A stretch of DNA of 9,011 nt, from the NCBI GenBank assembly GCA_035293965.1, contig DATGLW010000126.1, positions 1 to 9,011 on the forward strand, written 5' to 3'. A program made the translations under genes and the position numbers. This stretch comes from DATGLW01 sp035293965. Lineage in GTDB: Bacteria; Actinomycetota; Acidimicrobiia; Acidimicrobiales; RAAP-2. The notes beneath the pieces are model-generated. The model searched no databases. It saw only the letters and a program-made list of their open reading frames with translations, and had not been told where the DNA came from. Of this stretch, positions 1 to 6,196 are shown in pieces; the first letter of the stretch is position 1, and every line of letters begins with the position of its first letter.

Positions 1-245
1 GCCACGACGGCCGGCGCGAGCGTGAGGTGGGCCCCGTTGTGCATCGACAGGCCGACCACGTCGACATCCTCTTGCTGTGCCACGGCGGCGATCGTCTCGG
101 GGGTCTGACGGAGCCCGCCGTAGACGACCTCCATGCCGGCGTCGCGGAGCAGGCGGGCGATGACCTTGAGGCCACGGTCGTGCCCGTCGAGGCCGACCTT
201 GGCCAGGAGCACCCGCACCGGGTGCGCCTCGGGGGCGGTCTTCAC
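1..245 (-). CDS. icmB: Acyl-CoA mutase small (B12-binding) subunit, partial
   Basis: The first 81 codons are visible; the C-terminus lies beyond the left edge. This is the cobalamin-binding subunit that partners the catalytic subunit encoded just upstream. The reading starts VKTAPEAHPVRVLLAKVGLD and continues GHDRG, so it carries the family signature KxGxDGHDRG. The His of DxHxxG is the lower axial cobalt ligand, and the Lys and Asp of the motif are the conserved partners that hold it. The following segment (LKVIARLLRDAGMEVVYGG, then VDVVGLSMHNGAH) is the Rossmann-like B12 fold. The GTG start at 245-243 overlaps the TGA of the large subunit (GTGA, 242-245). I see no Shine-Dalgarno sequence, so translation is probably coupled. 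The separate small subunit is the architecture of isobutyryl-CoA mutase, 2-hydroxyisobutyryl-CoA mutase and archaeal methylmalonyl-CoA mutases. Family assignment is firm; the ICM name rests on the large subunit. Confidence 0.9.
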   Translation of the reverse strand, partial: MKTAPEAHPVRVLLAKVGLDGHDRGLKVIARLLRDAGMEVVYGGLRQTPETIAAVAQQEDVDVVGLSMHNGAHLTLAPAVV

Positions 246-1873
246 ACCGGGAGCCGCTCGGTCCAGGTGCCGAACACGTCGACCAGTGCGCCCATCACCT
301 CTCCTAAAGTCGCGTAGGCACCGACTGCCTCGACGATGGCCGGCATCAGGTTGACGGACGGGTCGGCGGCCTCGGCCCGCAGCCGCCCGAGCGCGGCCTC
401 GACGGCGGCCGCGCTGCGGGATGCCTTCACCGCGGCGAGGCGTTGGCGCTGGTGGCGCTCGACGCCGGGATCGATGTAGAGGACGGGCGGCGCCTCGACG
501 TCGCCCCCCTCCGTGTAGGCGTTCACCCCCACCACGATGCGACGGCCGCTCGCCACCTGGCGCTCGAAGCGGTACGCGGCGTCGGCGATCTCGGCTTGGA
601 ACCACCCCTGCTCGATGGCGGCGATGACGCCGTCGAGCAGTGAGCCGTTCCCCTCGTCCTCGAGGTGCTCGAAGACCGATTCGGCACGAGCTTCGAGCTC
701 GTCGGTGAGGTGCTCCACGAGGTAGGACCCGCCGAGTGGGTCCGCGACCGAGGCCACGCCGGTCTCTTCGGCGATGACCTGCTGGGTGCGCAGCGCCAAT
801 CGGGCGGCCTTGTCGGTCGGGAGGGCGAGCGCCTCGTCGAAGGCGTCGGTGTGCAGGCTCTGGGTGCCCCCGAGCACGCCCGCCAGCGCCTCGATCGCCA
901 CCCGGGCCAGGTTGACCTCCGGCTGCTGTGCCGTCAGGGACACGCCGGCCGTCTGGGTATGGAAGCGGAGCTTCTGGGACCGCTCGTCGCGAGCGCCGAA
1001 GCGGTCCCTCATCCAGCGAGCCCAGATCCGGCGTGCCGCCCGGTACTTGGCCACCTCTTCGAAGAAGTCGATCTGGGCGTCGAAGAAGAAGCTGAGGCGC
1101 GGTGCGAACGCATCGACGTCCAGCCCCGCGGCCATCGCGGCCTCCACGTACGCGAACCCGTTGGCAAGGGTGAAGGCCAGTTCCTGCACGGCGGTCGCGC
1201 CGGCCTCGCGGATGTGGTAGCCCGAGATCGACAGCGGGTGCCACCGGGGCAGCTCCGCCGTGCAGAAGGCGACGAGGTCGGTCACGAGCCGCATCGAGGG
1301 CCGCGGGGGGAACACGTACTCCTTCTGGGCCTGGTACTCCTTCAAGATGTCGTTCTGGACCGTGCCGCCGAGCGCCTCGCGCGCCACGCCCGTGCGCTCT
1401 GCCACCACGACGTACATGGCGACCATCACGGCCGCTGGGGCGTTGGTGGTCATCGACGTCGTGACGGCGCCGAGGTCGATGCCCTCGAACAGCGTGGCCA
1501 TGTCGGCCACCGTGTCGACGGCCACGCCACCCCGGCCCACCTCTCCCTTGGCGAGCGGGTGGTCGGAGTCGTAGCCCATGAGGGTCGGCATGTCGAAGGC
1601 AACCGAGAGGCCGCCGGCGCCGCTCGCCAGGAGGTCCTTGAACCGTCGATTGGCGTCCTCGGCGGTGCCGAAGCCAGCGAACTGGCGCATCGTCCACAGC
1701 TTCGAGCGGTACATCGACGCGTACGGACCCCTGGTGTAGGGCCACTGGCCAGGGAGCTCCGCGTCGTCAGGGCCGTAGACCGCTTCGAGTGGCAGTCCCG
1801 AGAGGGTCTCGAAGCCGCCCCGGCGGATCGGTGAGCGGTCGTACGCCCTTCGCCAGGCGGCGCGGTCCCCCAT
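242..1873 (-). CDS. icmA: Acyl-CoA mutase large subunit, isobutyryl-CoA mutase type
   Basis: A 543-residue TIM-barrel catalytic subunit of a coenzyme B12-dependent acyl-CoA mutase, which interconverts a branched and a linear acyl-CoA by radical carbon-skeleton rearrangement. Visible family motifs in order: TRGPYASMYRSKLWTMRQFAGF (start about residue 46), GGLSVAFDMPT (87-97), GYDSDHP, TVQNDILKEY (171-180), FPPRPSMR, SISGYHIREAGATA with the conserved active-site His220, TQSLHTDAFDEALALPTD, and ADPLGGSYLVE. Substrate-pocket residues are Phe65, Ala92 and Gln183. They align with Phe80 and Gln198 of Streptomyces IcmA, whereas methylmalonyl-CoA mutase has Tyr89 and Arg207, and 2-hydroxyisobutyryl-CoA mutase has an Asp where Ala92 is. 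ATG 1873-1871 is chosen as the start. The frame stays open to 2020, but that extension is the translation of a 14-bp tandem repeat and gives only low-complexity G/P/R/S sequence, and a TAGCAT box lies 8 bases before the ATG. It lacks its own B12 domain, which is supplied by the overlapping downstream gene. Family is firm; substrate is inferred from three residues. Confidence 0.93.
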   Translation of the reverse strand: MGDRAAWRRAYDRSPIRRGGFETLSGLPLEAVYGPDDAELPGQWPYTRGPYASMYRSKLWTMRQFAGFGTAEDANRRFKDLLASGAGGLSVAFDMPTLMGYDSDHPLAKGEVGRGGVAVDTVADMATLFEGIDLGAVTTSMTTNAPAAVMVAMYVVVAERTGVAREALGGTVQNDILKEYQAQKEYVFPPRPSMRLVTDLVAFCTAELPRWHPLSISGYHIREAGATAVQELAFTLANGFAYVEAAMAAGLDVDAFAPRLSFFFDAQIDFFEEVAKYRAARRIWARWMRDRFGARDERSQKLRFHTQTAGVSLTAQQPEVNLARVAIEALAGVLGGTQSLHTDAFDEALALPTDKAARLALRTQQVIAEETGVASVADPLGGSYLVEHLTDELEARAESVFEHLEDEGNGSLLDGVIAAIEQGWFQAEIADAAYRFERQVASGRRIVVGVNAYTEGGDVEAPPVLYIDPGVERHQRQRLAAVKASRSAAAVEAALGRLRAEAADPSVNLMPAIVEAVGAYATLGEVMGALVDVFGTWTERLPV

Positions 1874-1881
1874 CAGCCGCG

Positions 1882-1887
1882 ATGCTA
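1882..1887 (-). promoter_or_regulatory. Leaderless-type -10 box of the mutase operon
   Basis: On the minus strand the sequence reads TAGCAT, then 8 bases, then ATG. TAGCAT fits the actinobacterial -10 consensus TANNNT. With usual -10 to start-site spacing, transcription would begin at or next to the A of the start codon, which also explains the missing Shine-Dalgarno sequence. No good -35 hexamer is visible; that position falls inside the first units of the 14-bp repeat array. Confidence 0.55.
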
Positions 1888-1890
1888 CCG

Positions 1891-2028
1891 GCCTACTCGG
1901 GAGGGCCCACTCGGGAGGGCCCACTCGGGAGGGCCCACGCGGGCCGCCTACTCGGGAGGGCCCACTCGGGGCGGCCCACTCAAGGCGGCCCACTCGGGGC
2001 GGCCCACTCAAAGCGCCCACTCGGGGCG
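1891..2028. repeat. Tandem array, ten units of a 14-bp repeat
   Basis: Ten head-to-tail units with consensus GCCCACTCGGGAGG or GCCCACTCGGGGCG. Eight units are 14 bp and two (1933-1945 and 2002-2014) are 13 bp. Units near the mutase end are of the GGGAGG type. Units at the far end alternate between GGGGCG and CAAGGCG or CAAAGC variants, giving a 28-bp higher-order pattern between 1960 and 2028. The period is not a multiple of three and two units differ in length, so it is not a coding repeat, although open frames run through it on both strands. It begins 3 bases beyond the mutase -10 box and occupies the -35 and upstream positions. Possible roles are a multi-site operator or activator region, or a neutral minisatellite. 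Confidence 0.92.
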
Positions 2029-2184
2029 GCCCTCACGTCCGGCCTCTTTCGGCCCTCCGAGGGAGGCGGTCGCCGGTCGGACGGCGCTCGCCCGGCGGGC
2101 GCTCGTGGCGGTGCCAGAATGCAGCCCGGCGCGCGCCCGCGCACCCGAGGCGAGCCATGCCCGCCGCCCCCGCCGTGCCCTGCC

Positions 2185-2190
2185 GGGAGG
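2185..2190 (+). promoter_or_regulatory. Ribosome binding site deciding the threonine dehydratase start
   Basis: GGGAGG lies 5 bases before GTG 2196, a near-ideal Shine-Dalgarno match. The upstream in-frame ATG at 2157 has only GAGG, 6 bases away. The better site, together with typical family N-termini that begin a few residues before the DDVERARRRLAG helix, favours 2196. Confidence 0.6.
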
Positions 2191-2195
2191 CCCGA

Positions 2196-3398
2196 GTGGT
2201 CCGCGTAGACGACGTCGAACGTGCCAGGCGCCGGCTGGCCGGCGTCGTGCGCGCCACGCCGCCCAGCCACGCCGCCGCGCTCTCGAGGCTGGCGGGGCGG
2301 CCGGTTCTCCTCAAGCCCGAGCACCTGCAGCGGACCGGCTCGTTCAAGATTCGGGGCGCCTACAACCGCATCGCAGTGGCCGCCTCGGAGGGGGCGACGG
2401 GGGTGGTGGCCGCGTCGGCGGGCAACCACGGCCAGGGCGTCGCCCTGGCGGCGTCGTTGTGCTCGCTCACCGCCACCGTCTTCATGCCCGCCGACGCCTC
2501 GTTGCCCAAGGAGGAGGCGACCCGCGGGTACGGGGCCGCAGTCGTGACCGGGGGCGACACCATCGACGATTGCATCGACGCGGCCCGCGCCCATGCAGAG
2601 GCGACCGGTGCCGTGTACGTGCCCCCCTTCGACGACCCGCTCGTGATCGCGGGCCAGGGCACCATCGGCCTCGAGCTGGCCGTCGAGGCGCCCGAAGCCG
2701 AGGTCGTGGTCGTGCCCGTCGGGGGCGGTGGGCTGCTGGCCGGCATCGCGGTCGCCCTCGCGGCGCAGCAGCGGCGCCCGCGCGTGGTGGGGGTCGAGCC
2801 CGTCGGCGCCGCGTCGATGACCGCCGCGCTCGGCCGCGGCGAGCCGGTCCTGCTCGACACCTGCGACACCATCGCCGACGGGGTGGCGGTCCGCCGGGTG
2901 TCGGCCCTCACGCTCGAGCACGTGCGCGAGCACGTCGACGACGTCGTAACCGTGGACGACGAGCAGATCAGCGAGGCAGTCCTGCTGCTGCTCGAGCGCG
3001 CCAAGTGGGTGGTCGAGCCGGCAGGGGCGGTCGGCCTGGCAGCGGTCCTCGCCGGCGCCATCCCCGGGTCGGGCCCGGCGCTGGCCGTGCTGAGCGGCGG
3101 CAACGTCGACCCGCTCCTGCTGACTCGGCTCGTGGAGCACGGGCTGACCGCTGCCGGGCGCTACCTCTGTGTCCGCGTCGTGCTCCGGGACCGCCCGGGT
3201 GCCCTGGCCAGGCTGGCACGGTCGCTGGCCGACCTCCGCCTCAACATCCTGGCGGTCGAGCACCGGCGCTCGGGCGCGCCGGTGGCCATCGGGGAGGTCG
3301 AGGTCCTGCTCACGATGGAGACCCGCGACCCTCGCCACCGCGACGAGGTCATGGCGCAGCTGCGCGCCGGCGGGCAGCGTGCCGAGCTGATCGGCTGA
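2196..3398 (+). CDS. ilvA: Threonine dehydratase with C-terminal ACT domain
   Basis: A 400-residue cytoplasmic PLP enzyme that deaminates L-threonine to 2-oxobutyrate and ammonia, feeding isoleucine synthesis or conversion to propionyl-CoA. It is a fold-type II enzyme. The PLP Schiff-base lysine is K51 in QRTGSFKIRGAYNR. SAGNHGQG (residues 74-81) is the substrate-loop motif, GGGGLLAG (176-183) is the PLP phosphate loop, and EPAGA and LSGGN (about 274 and 299-303) complete the family pattern. From about residue 324 a single ACT domain follows (CVRVVLRDRPGALARLARSL, then NILAVEHRR). This matches the single-ACT form of about 400 aa rather than the long biosynthetic form with two regulatory repeats. 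The ACT domain implies allosteric control, but the effector cannot be read from the sequence. The start is set by the GGGAGG site; an ATG at 2157 would add 13 residues. It is transcribed away from the mutase genes. Serine dehydration is a possible side or main activity. Confidence 0.93.
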   Translation: MVRVDDVERARRRLAGVVRATPPSHAAALSRLAGRPVLLKPEHLQRTGSFKIRGAYNRIAVAASEGATGVVAASAGNHGQGVALAASLCSLTATVFMPADASLPKEEATRGYGAAVVTGGDTIDDCIDAARAHAEATGAVYVPPFDDPLVIAGQGTIGLELAVEAPEAEVVVVPVGGGGLLAGIAVALAAQQRRPRVVGVEPVGAASMTAALGRGEPVLLDTCDTIADGVAVRRVSALTLEHVREHVDDVVTVDDEQISEAVLLLLERAKWVVEPAGAVGLAAVLAGAIPGSGPALAVLSGGNVDPLLLTRLVEHGLTAAGRYLCVRVVLRDRPGALARLARSLADLRLNILAVEHRRSGAPVAIGEVEVLLTMETRDPRHRDEVMAQLRAGGQRAELIG

Positions 3399-3427
3399 CG
3401 TGGAGCGGGACCGGCGAGGGTGCCCGG

Positions 3428-3433
3428 TACGAT
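3428..3433 (+). promoter_or_regulatory. Leaderless-type -10 box upstream of the exporter
   Basis: TACGAT fits TANNNT and is followed after 8 bases by GTG 3442, the start of a 33-codon leader ORF. The geometry matches the mutase box. A convincing -35 is not visible. The exporter itself starts 98 bases after the predicted transcription start, so here the box would drive a leadered exporter mRNA whose first codons are the small ORF. Confidence 0.5.
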
Positions 3434-3441
3434 CAGCCGAC

Positions 3442-3543
3442 GTGTCGCCGCCCGCACGCACATGGAGACGCACGTGGAAGGGCGGCCCGGGCGCGGCGCC
3501 CGGGCCGGGCCGGCGGCCCCGGGAGCGGGAGGCCGCCGCGTGA
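3442..3543 (+). CDS. Putative 33-aa leader peptide ORF
   Basis: GTG 3442 to TGA 3541-3543. The peptide begins VSPPARTWRRTWKGGPGAAP and ends in an Arg/Glu/Ala-rich stretch. It has no match I recognise. It begins 8 bases after a TANNNT box, so it would be the first ORF of a leaderless transcript. Its TGA overlaps the GTG start of the MFS exporter as GTGA (3540-3543), and the exporter's Shine-Dalgarno sequence lies inside it. An 11-bp perfect inverted repeat also lies inside it. The peptide is strongly basic (seven Arg and two Trp). It could be a regulatory leader peptide or translation-coupling ORF. It could equally be a chance ORF in GC-rich DNA, since the same bases are open in the exporter frame up to 3420. 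No protein-level support is available. Confidence 0.35.
   Translation: MSPPARTWRRTWKGGPGAAPGPGRRPREREAAA
3483..3507 (+). promoter_or_regulatory. Perfect 11-bp inverted repeat in the exporter leader
   Basis: Arms CGGCCCGGGCG and CGCCCGGGCCG are separated by CGG, giving an all-G/C hairpin. The right arm (3499-3507) can instead pair with 3514-3523, forming a 9-bp stem with one bulged C and a 6-base loop, which ends just before the Shine-Dalgarno sequence at 3527. The two structures exclude each other. It may be an RNA attenuator-like switch or, as DNA, a dyad operator. No T-run follows, so it does not look like an intrinsic terminator. Confidence 0.5.
3527..3532 (+). promoter_or_regulatory. Ribosome binding site deciding the MFS exporter start
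   Basis: GGGAGG is 7 bases before GTG 3540. The earlier in-frame starts (GTG 3420, ATG 3462, GTG 3474) have no such site and would add a Gly/Ala/Arg/Pro-rich extension that MFS proteins of this family do not have. Confidence 0.7.
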
Positions 3544-5069
3544 GGACCCGGATCAGCCAGAAGGCGGCGGTCGGCACCGTCTACGTGGCCGCGATGTTCA
3601 TGAGCATCATGGACACGACCATCGTGAACGTGGCCCTCCCCACGATCGGCCGCAGCTTCGGCGTTCCCGCCACCTCCGTCGACACGGTGTCGATCTACTT
3701 CCTCGTCAGCCTGGCGGTGTTCATACCGGCCTCGGGCTGGCTCGGCGACCGCTTCGGGGGCAAGCGGGTCCTCTTGACCGCGATCGTCGTGTTCACGGGG
3801 GCCTCGGCCCTGTGCGGGCTGGCCACCTCGCTGACCGAGCTCGAGGTGTTCCGGGTGCTCCAGGGGGTGGGCGGGGGCATGCTGGCCCCGGTCGGGTTGG
3901 CGATGCTCTTTCGCGCCTTCCCGCCAGCCGAGCGGGTCCGGGCTGCTGCCGTGCTCACCATCCCCACCACGATGGCCCCCGCCCTCGGGCCGGTTGTCGG
4001 GGGGCTCCTCGTGACCGACCTGTCGTGGCGGTGGTGCTTCTACGTGAACCTCCCGATCGGCATGGTGGCCCTCCTCTTCGGGCTCCTCTTCGTCGAGGGC
4101 GGCTCGGAGCATCCGCCGGGGCCATTCGACACGACCGGCTTCGTGCTGGCCGGGGCCGGGCTCGGGGCGCTCATGTACGGCGTGTCCGAGGGTCCGATCC
4201 GTCAGTGGGGCTCGGCCGGCGTGCTCGGCCCGATCGTGGCAGGGGCGGTGCTGGTGGGCGCGCTGATCGTGGTCGAGCTGCGCAAGATCCATCCGCTGAT
4301 CGACCTCCGCCTGCTCGGGGACCGCCTCTTCCGGTCCAACAACGGGGTCATGATCCTGGGCTCGGCGGCCTTCCTGGGCACCTTGTACGTGGTGTCGCTC
4401 TTCTATCAGGACGGGCGCGGCCTGAGCGCGCTCGCCTCGGGGCTGTCCACGTTCCCCGAGGCCATCGGGGTCATGCTCGGCGCCCAACTGGCCAGCCGCG
4501 TGCTCTACCCCTCCCTCGGCCCCCGGCGCCATCTGATCATCGGCCTGTGCGGGATCGCCCTCACCGTCGCCCTGATGGCCCTCGTGGGGCCGGCCACGAA
4601 CCTGTGGTGGATGCGGGCGCTCATGTTCGCGCTCGGCTTCTCCATGGGGCAGGTCTTCGTCCCCAGCCAGGCGGCGGCCTTCGCCACCATCTCGCCGGCC
4701 GCCACCGGACGCGCCTCTACGATGTTCAACGCGGTGCGCCAGCTCGGCAGCGCCATCGGCGTGGCCGTCTTCACGACCGCCGTCGTGGCGGTCGGCGCCA
4801 CCCGCACCGTTGGCGGCCGCGTGACGCCCAACCTCTCCGCGTACCACGTCGCCTTCCTCATCGCGGCGGCCTTCGCCCTCCTGGGCGCCGCTGTGGCCAA
4901 CACCGTGAGCGACCGCGACGCCGCGTCCACCATCCAGCGCCGCGCCCGCCGCCGCAGCGAGCGCGGCGAGGAGCCCGTCGGGCCCGACGGGCTCCCGGTG
5001 GCGGCCGGCCCGAGAGTCCCCGGCACGGTCGCAGCCCTCGGTGCCTCGCGGACCGGACCGACGGGCTGA
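3540..5069 (+). CDS. MFS drug exporter, DHA2 (EmrB/QacA) family
   Basis: A 509-residue inner-membrane proton-driven exporter of the 14-helix DHA2 family. Helix 1 carries the family signature MDTTIVNVALPTI (residues 24-36) with the membrane-embedded Asp25. Loop 2-3 carries motif A, GWLGDRFGGKR (66-76). VLQGVGGGMLAP (107-117) and the motif C region APALGPVVGGLL (146-157), then WRWCFYVNLPIG (163-174), are typical of EmrB-like pumps. Hydrophobic segments continue to about residue 455, followed by a charged Arg/Gly/Pro-rich tail of about 55 residues that is probably cytoplasmic. The first residues MRTRISQKAAVG lead straight into helix 1, supporting the GTG 3540 start. The substrate cannot be predicted. 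The start overlaps the leader ORF, and the next gene begins 6 bases after the stop, so the two membrane proteins are probably co-transcribed. No EmrA-type adaptor is present. Confidence 0.92.
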   Translation: MRTRISQKAAVGTVYVAAMFMSIMDTTIVNVALPTIGRSFGVPATSVDTVSIYFLVSLAVFIPASGWLGDRFGGKRVLLTAIVVFTGASALCGLATSLTELEVFRVLQGVGGGMLAPVGLAMLFRAFPPAERVRAAAVLTIPTTMAPALGPVVGGLLVTDLSWRWCFYVNLPIGMVALLFGLLFVEGGSEHPPGPFDTTGFVLAGAGLGALMYGVSEGPIRQWGSAGVLGPIVAGAVLVGALIVVELRKIHPLIDLRLLGDRLFRSNNGVMILGSAAFLGTLYVVSLFYQDGRGLSALASGLSTFPEAIGVMLGAQLASRVLYPSLGPRRHLIIGLCGIALTVALMALVGPATNLWWMRALMFALGFSMGQVFVPSQAAAFATISPAATGRASTMFNAVRQLGSAIGVAVFTTAVVAVGATRTVGGRVTPNLSAYHVAFLIAAAFALLGAAVANTVSDRDAASTIQRRARRRSERGEEPVGPDGLPVAAGPRVPGTVAALGASRTGPTG

Positions 5070-5075
5070 GCGGGC

Positions 5076-5984
5076 ATGCACGTCTGGCTCGGCCTCGCCC
5101 TCTCCCTCGTGTCCGCCCTGACGGTGGCGTGGGCCTACGCGCGTGAGCACGGGGTGGCGGTCACTCTCGAGCCGGTGTCGCCTGCTCATCCCGTCCGCGC
5201 CGTCCGCGCGCTGGCGGGCAACAGGTCGTGGCTCGTCGGCTTCGGGGCCGAGTGCGCGGGCTGGGTCGTCTACCTGGCGGCCCTCGCGCTCGCCCCCCTG
5301 GCCCTCGTGCAGGCCGTCAACGCCACCGGGGTGGCCTTCCTCGCCCTCGCCCGCTGCGGTGGGCACCCGGGGCTGCTGTCCGATCGCGAGCGGGCCGCCG
5401 TGGTGCTGGCAGTGGCAGGACTGGCGCTGCTGGCCGCCTCCCTGCCGGGCACGACCCCGGCCGACCACCCGCCCACCACCACGAGGGCCGCGTTGTGGCT
5501 GTGCGCCTGTCTCGGTGCGGCGGCGACGTTCGCCTCCGTGTCGCGCCTGCGGCTCTCGCGTGGCGCGGCGCTCGGCGCAGCCGCAGGCCTCCTGTTCGCG
5601 GGCGGCGACACGTCGGCCAAGCTGGTGGTGTTCGGCGGGCCCTGGATCGCCGCCGCCTGCGCCCTGGTCGTCTTCTACGCCGTCGGCTCGATCGAGTTGC
5701 AGTCGGCATTCCAGCACGGCGACGTGCTGGTGGCCGGCGGGCTCGCCAACCTGACGACCAACGCGGTGCCGATCGTGGCCGGCATCGTCCTCCTCGACCA
5801 GGCCCTCCCTCGCGGTGCTGGCGCCGCCCTGCAGGTGGCGGCGTTCGCCACGATCGTGGCCGGCGCCATGCTGCTCGGCGACCGCTCCCGCGCCGCACCG
5901 GCTCGCACCGAGACGAGCCCTGCCGGTGGCGACGCGAGCCCGGCCGTCGCCCCGCGCGTCAGCGGCGGAGCCGCCAGCCCGTAA
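5076..5984 (+). CDS. DMT-superfamily (EamA/NIPA-like) membrane protein
   Basis: A 302-residue integral membrane protein with about eight or nine hydrophobic segments: roughly residues 1-20, 52-72, 74-92, 107-124, 137-154, 164-178, 188-204, 220-240 and 247-267. The layout and motifs such as LAPLALVQAVNATGVAFLAL and the late VAAFATIVAGAMLLG resemble DMT-superfamily transporters (EamA and magnesium-transporter-like NIPA families). The last 35 residues form a polar Ala/Pro/Ser/Thr tail. ATG 5076 follows the exporter stop by 6 bases, with a weak GAGCGGG site just before it, so it is read as the second gene of the exporter operon. Substrate and direction of transport are unknown. It might protect against or export a product related to the exporter's substrate, but nothing in the sequence shows this. 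Confidence 0.75.
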   Translation: MHVWLGLALSLVSALTVAWAYAREHGVAVTLEPVSPAHPVRAVRALAGNRSWLVGFGAECAGWVVYLAALALAPLALVQAVNATGVAFLALARCGGHPGLLSDRERAAVVLAVAGLALLAASLPGTTPADHPPTTTRAALWLCACLGAAATFASVSRLRLSRGAALGAAAGLLFAGGDTSAKLVVFGGPWIAAACALVVFYAVGSIELQSAFQHGDVLVAGGLANLTTNAVPIVAGIVLLDQALPRGAGAALQVAAFATIVAGAMLLGDRSRAAPARTETSPAGGDASPAVAPRVSGGAASP

Positions 5985-5987
5985 CGA

Positions 5988-6001
5988 GCTGCAGGGGCAG
6001 C
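5988..6001 (+). terminator. Weak hairpin after the exporter operon
   Basis: GCTGC-AGGG-GCAGC, a 5-bp stem with a 4-base loop, starts 4 bases after the TAA. There is no T-run. It may contribute to 3'-end formation, but evidence is slight. Confidence 0.2.
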
Positions 6002-6020
6002 CGGACGTAGTGGCCGGCGG

Positions 6021-6100
6021 CTGGGCGCCCGCGCGGCCAGGCACGCTGGGCGGGCGGTAGCTGGGCGCCCGCGCGGCCAGGCACGCTGGGCGGGCGGTAG
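6021..6100. repeat. Exact 40-bp tandem duplication
   Basis: Bases 6021-6060 and 6061-6100 are identical. The unit begins CTGGGCGCCCGCGCGGCCAG and ends GCGGGCGGTAG. It lies between the DMT gene and the response regulator. Each unit contains CTGGGCG twice, so the motif occurs at 6021, 6046, 6061 and 6086. The junction creates a potential hairpin, GCGGGCG (6050-6056) with CGCCCGC (6066-6072). The duplication may be a duplicated regulatory site upstream of the two-component operon, a recent slippage event, or an assembly artefact. Confidence 0.95.
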
Positions 6101-6103
6101 CGT
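6098..6103 (+). promoter_or_regulatory. Possible -10 box for the two-component operon
   Basis: TAGCGT matches TANNNT and straddles the right end of the second 40-bp unit; the first unit reads TAGCTG at the same place and does not match. It would give a leader of about 85 bases. A 12-bp perfect palindrome, CCGCCCGGGCGG (6115-6126), lies just downstream. No -35 is evident. Confidence 0.25.
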
Positions 6104-6196
6104 GGAGCCCCGAGCCGCCCGGGCGGGCATTCGGCCGACGGTGCCGCACCATTTCGCGCCGGGCGAGGCTGGTACGAGCGAGGTGCGGGCGTCGAC

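Larger units (their letters stand above)
1874..2195. other. Divergent intergenic region
   Basis: A 322-base region between the mutase gene (leftward) and threonine dehydratase (rightward). From left to right it holds the mutase -10 box, the 14-bp repeat array and a small inverted repeat, CCTCC-GAG-GGAGG at 2054-2066. Further right is a weak rightward promoter candidate: CAGAAT at 2115-2120 preceded by TGC, an extended -10-like arrangement that lacks the usual first T. A GAGG at 2147-2150 precedes an alternative ATG at 2157. I see no small gene here beyond the repeat-derived open frames. Confidence 0.6.

Noticed and set aside
665..1834. A 389-codon open frame opposite the mutase
   Set aside because: It is antisense to a gene with intact catalytic motifs; the product is His/Arg/Gly-rich without family features.
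1874..2020. N-terminal extension of the mutase through the repeat array
   Set aside because: The 49 extra residues are just the translation of a 14-bp repeat, and a -10 box sits between them and ATG 1873.
1891..2028. CRISPR array
   Set aside because: The 14-bp units are contiguous with no spacers.
3420..3539. Earlier starts for the exporter (GTG 3420, ATG 3462)
   Set aside because: The added residues are low-complexity Gly/Ala/Arg/Pro before helix 1 and have no Shine-Dalgarno sequence, whereas GTG 3540 has GGGAGG at ideal spacing.
2105..5146. A 1013-codon open frame on the plus strand, overlapping two genes
   Set aside because: It is an Arg/Pro/Gly-rich out-of-frame translation of threonine dehydratase and the exporter with no recognisable domain.
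6115..6126. 12-bp palindrome CCGCCCGGGCGG as an operator or terminator
   Set aside because: It is a perfect palindrome, but short palindromes of G and C are common at this base composition and there is no T-run or second copy.
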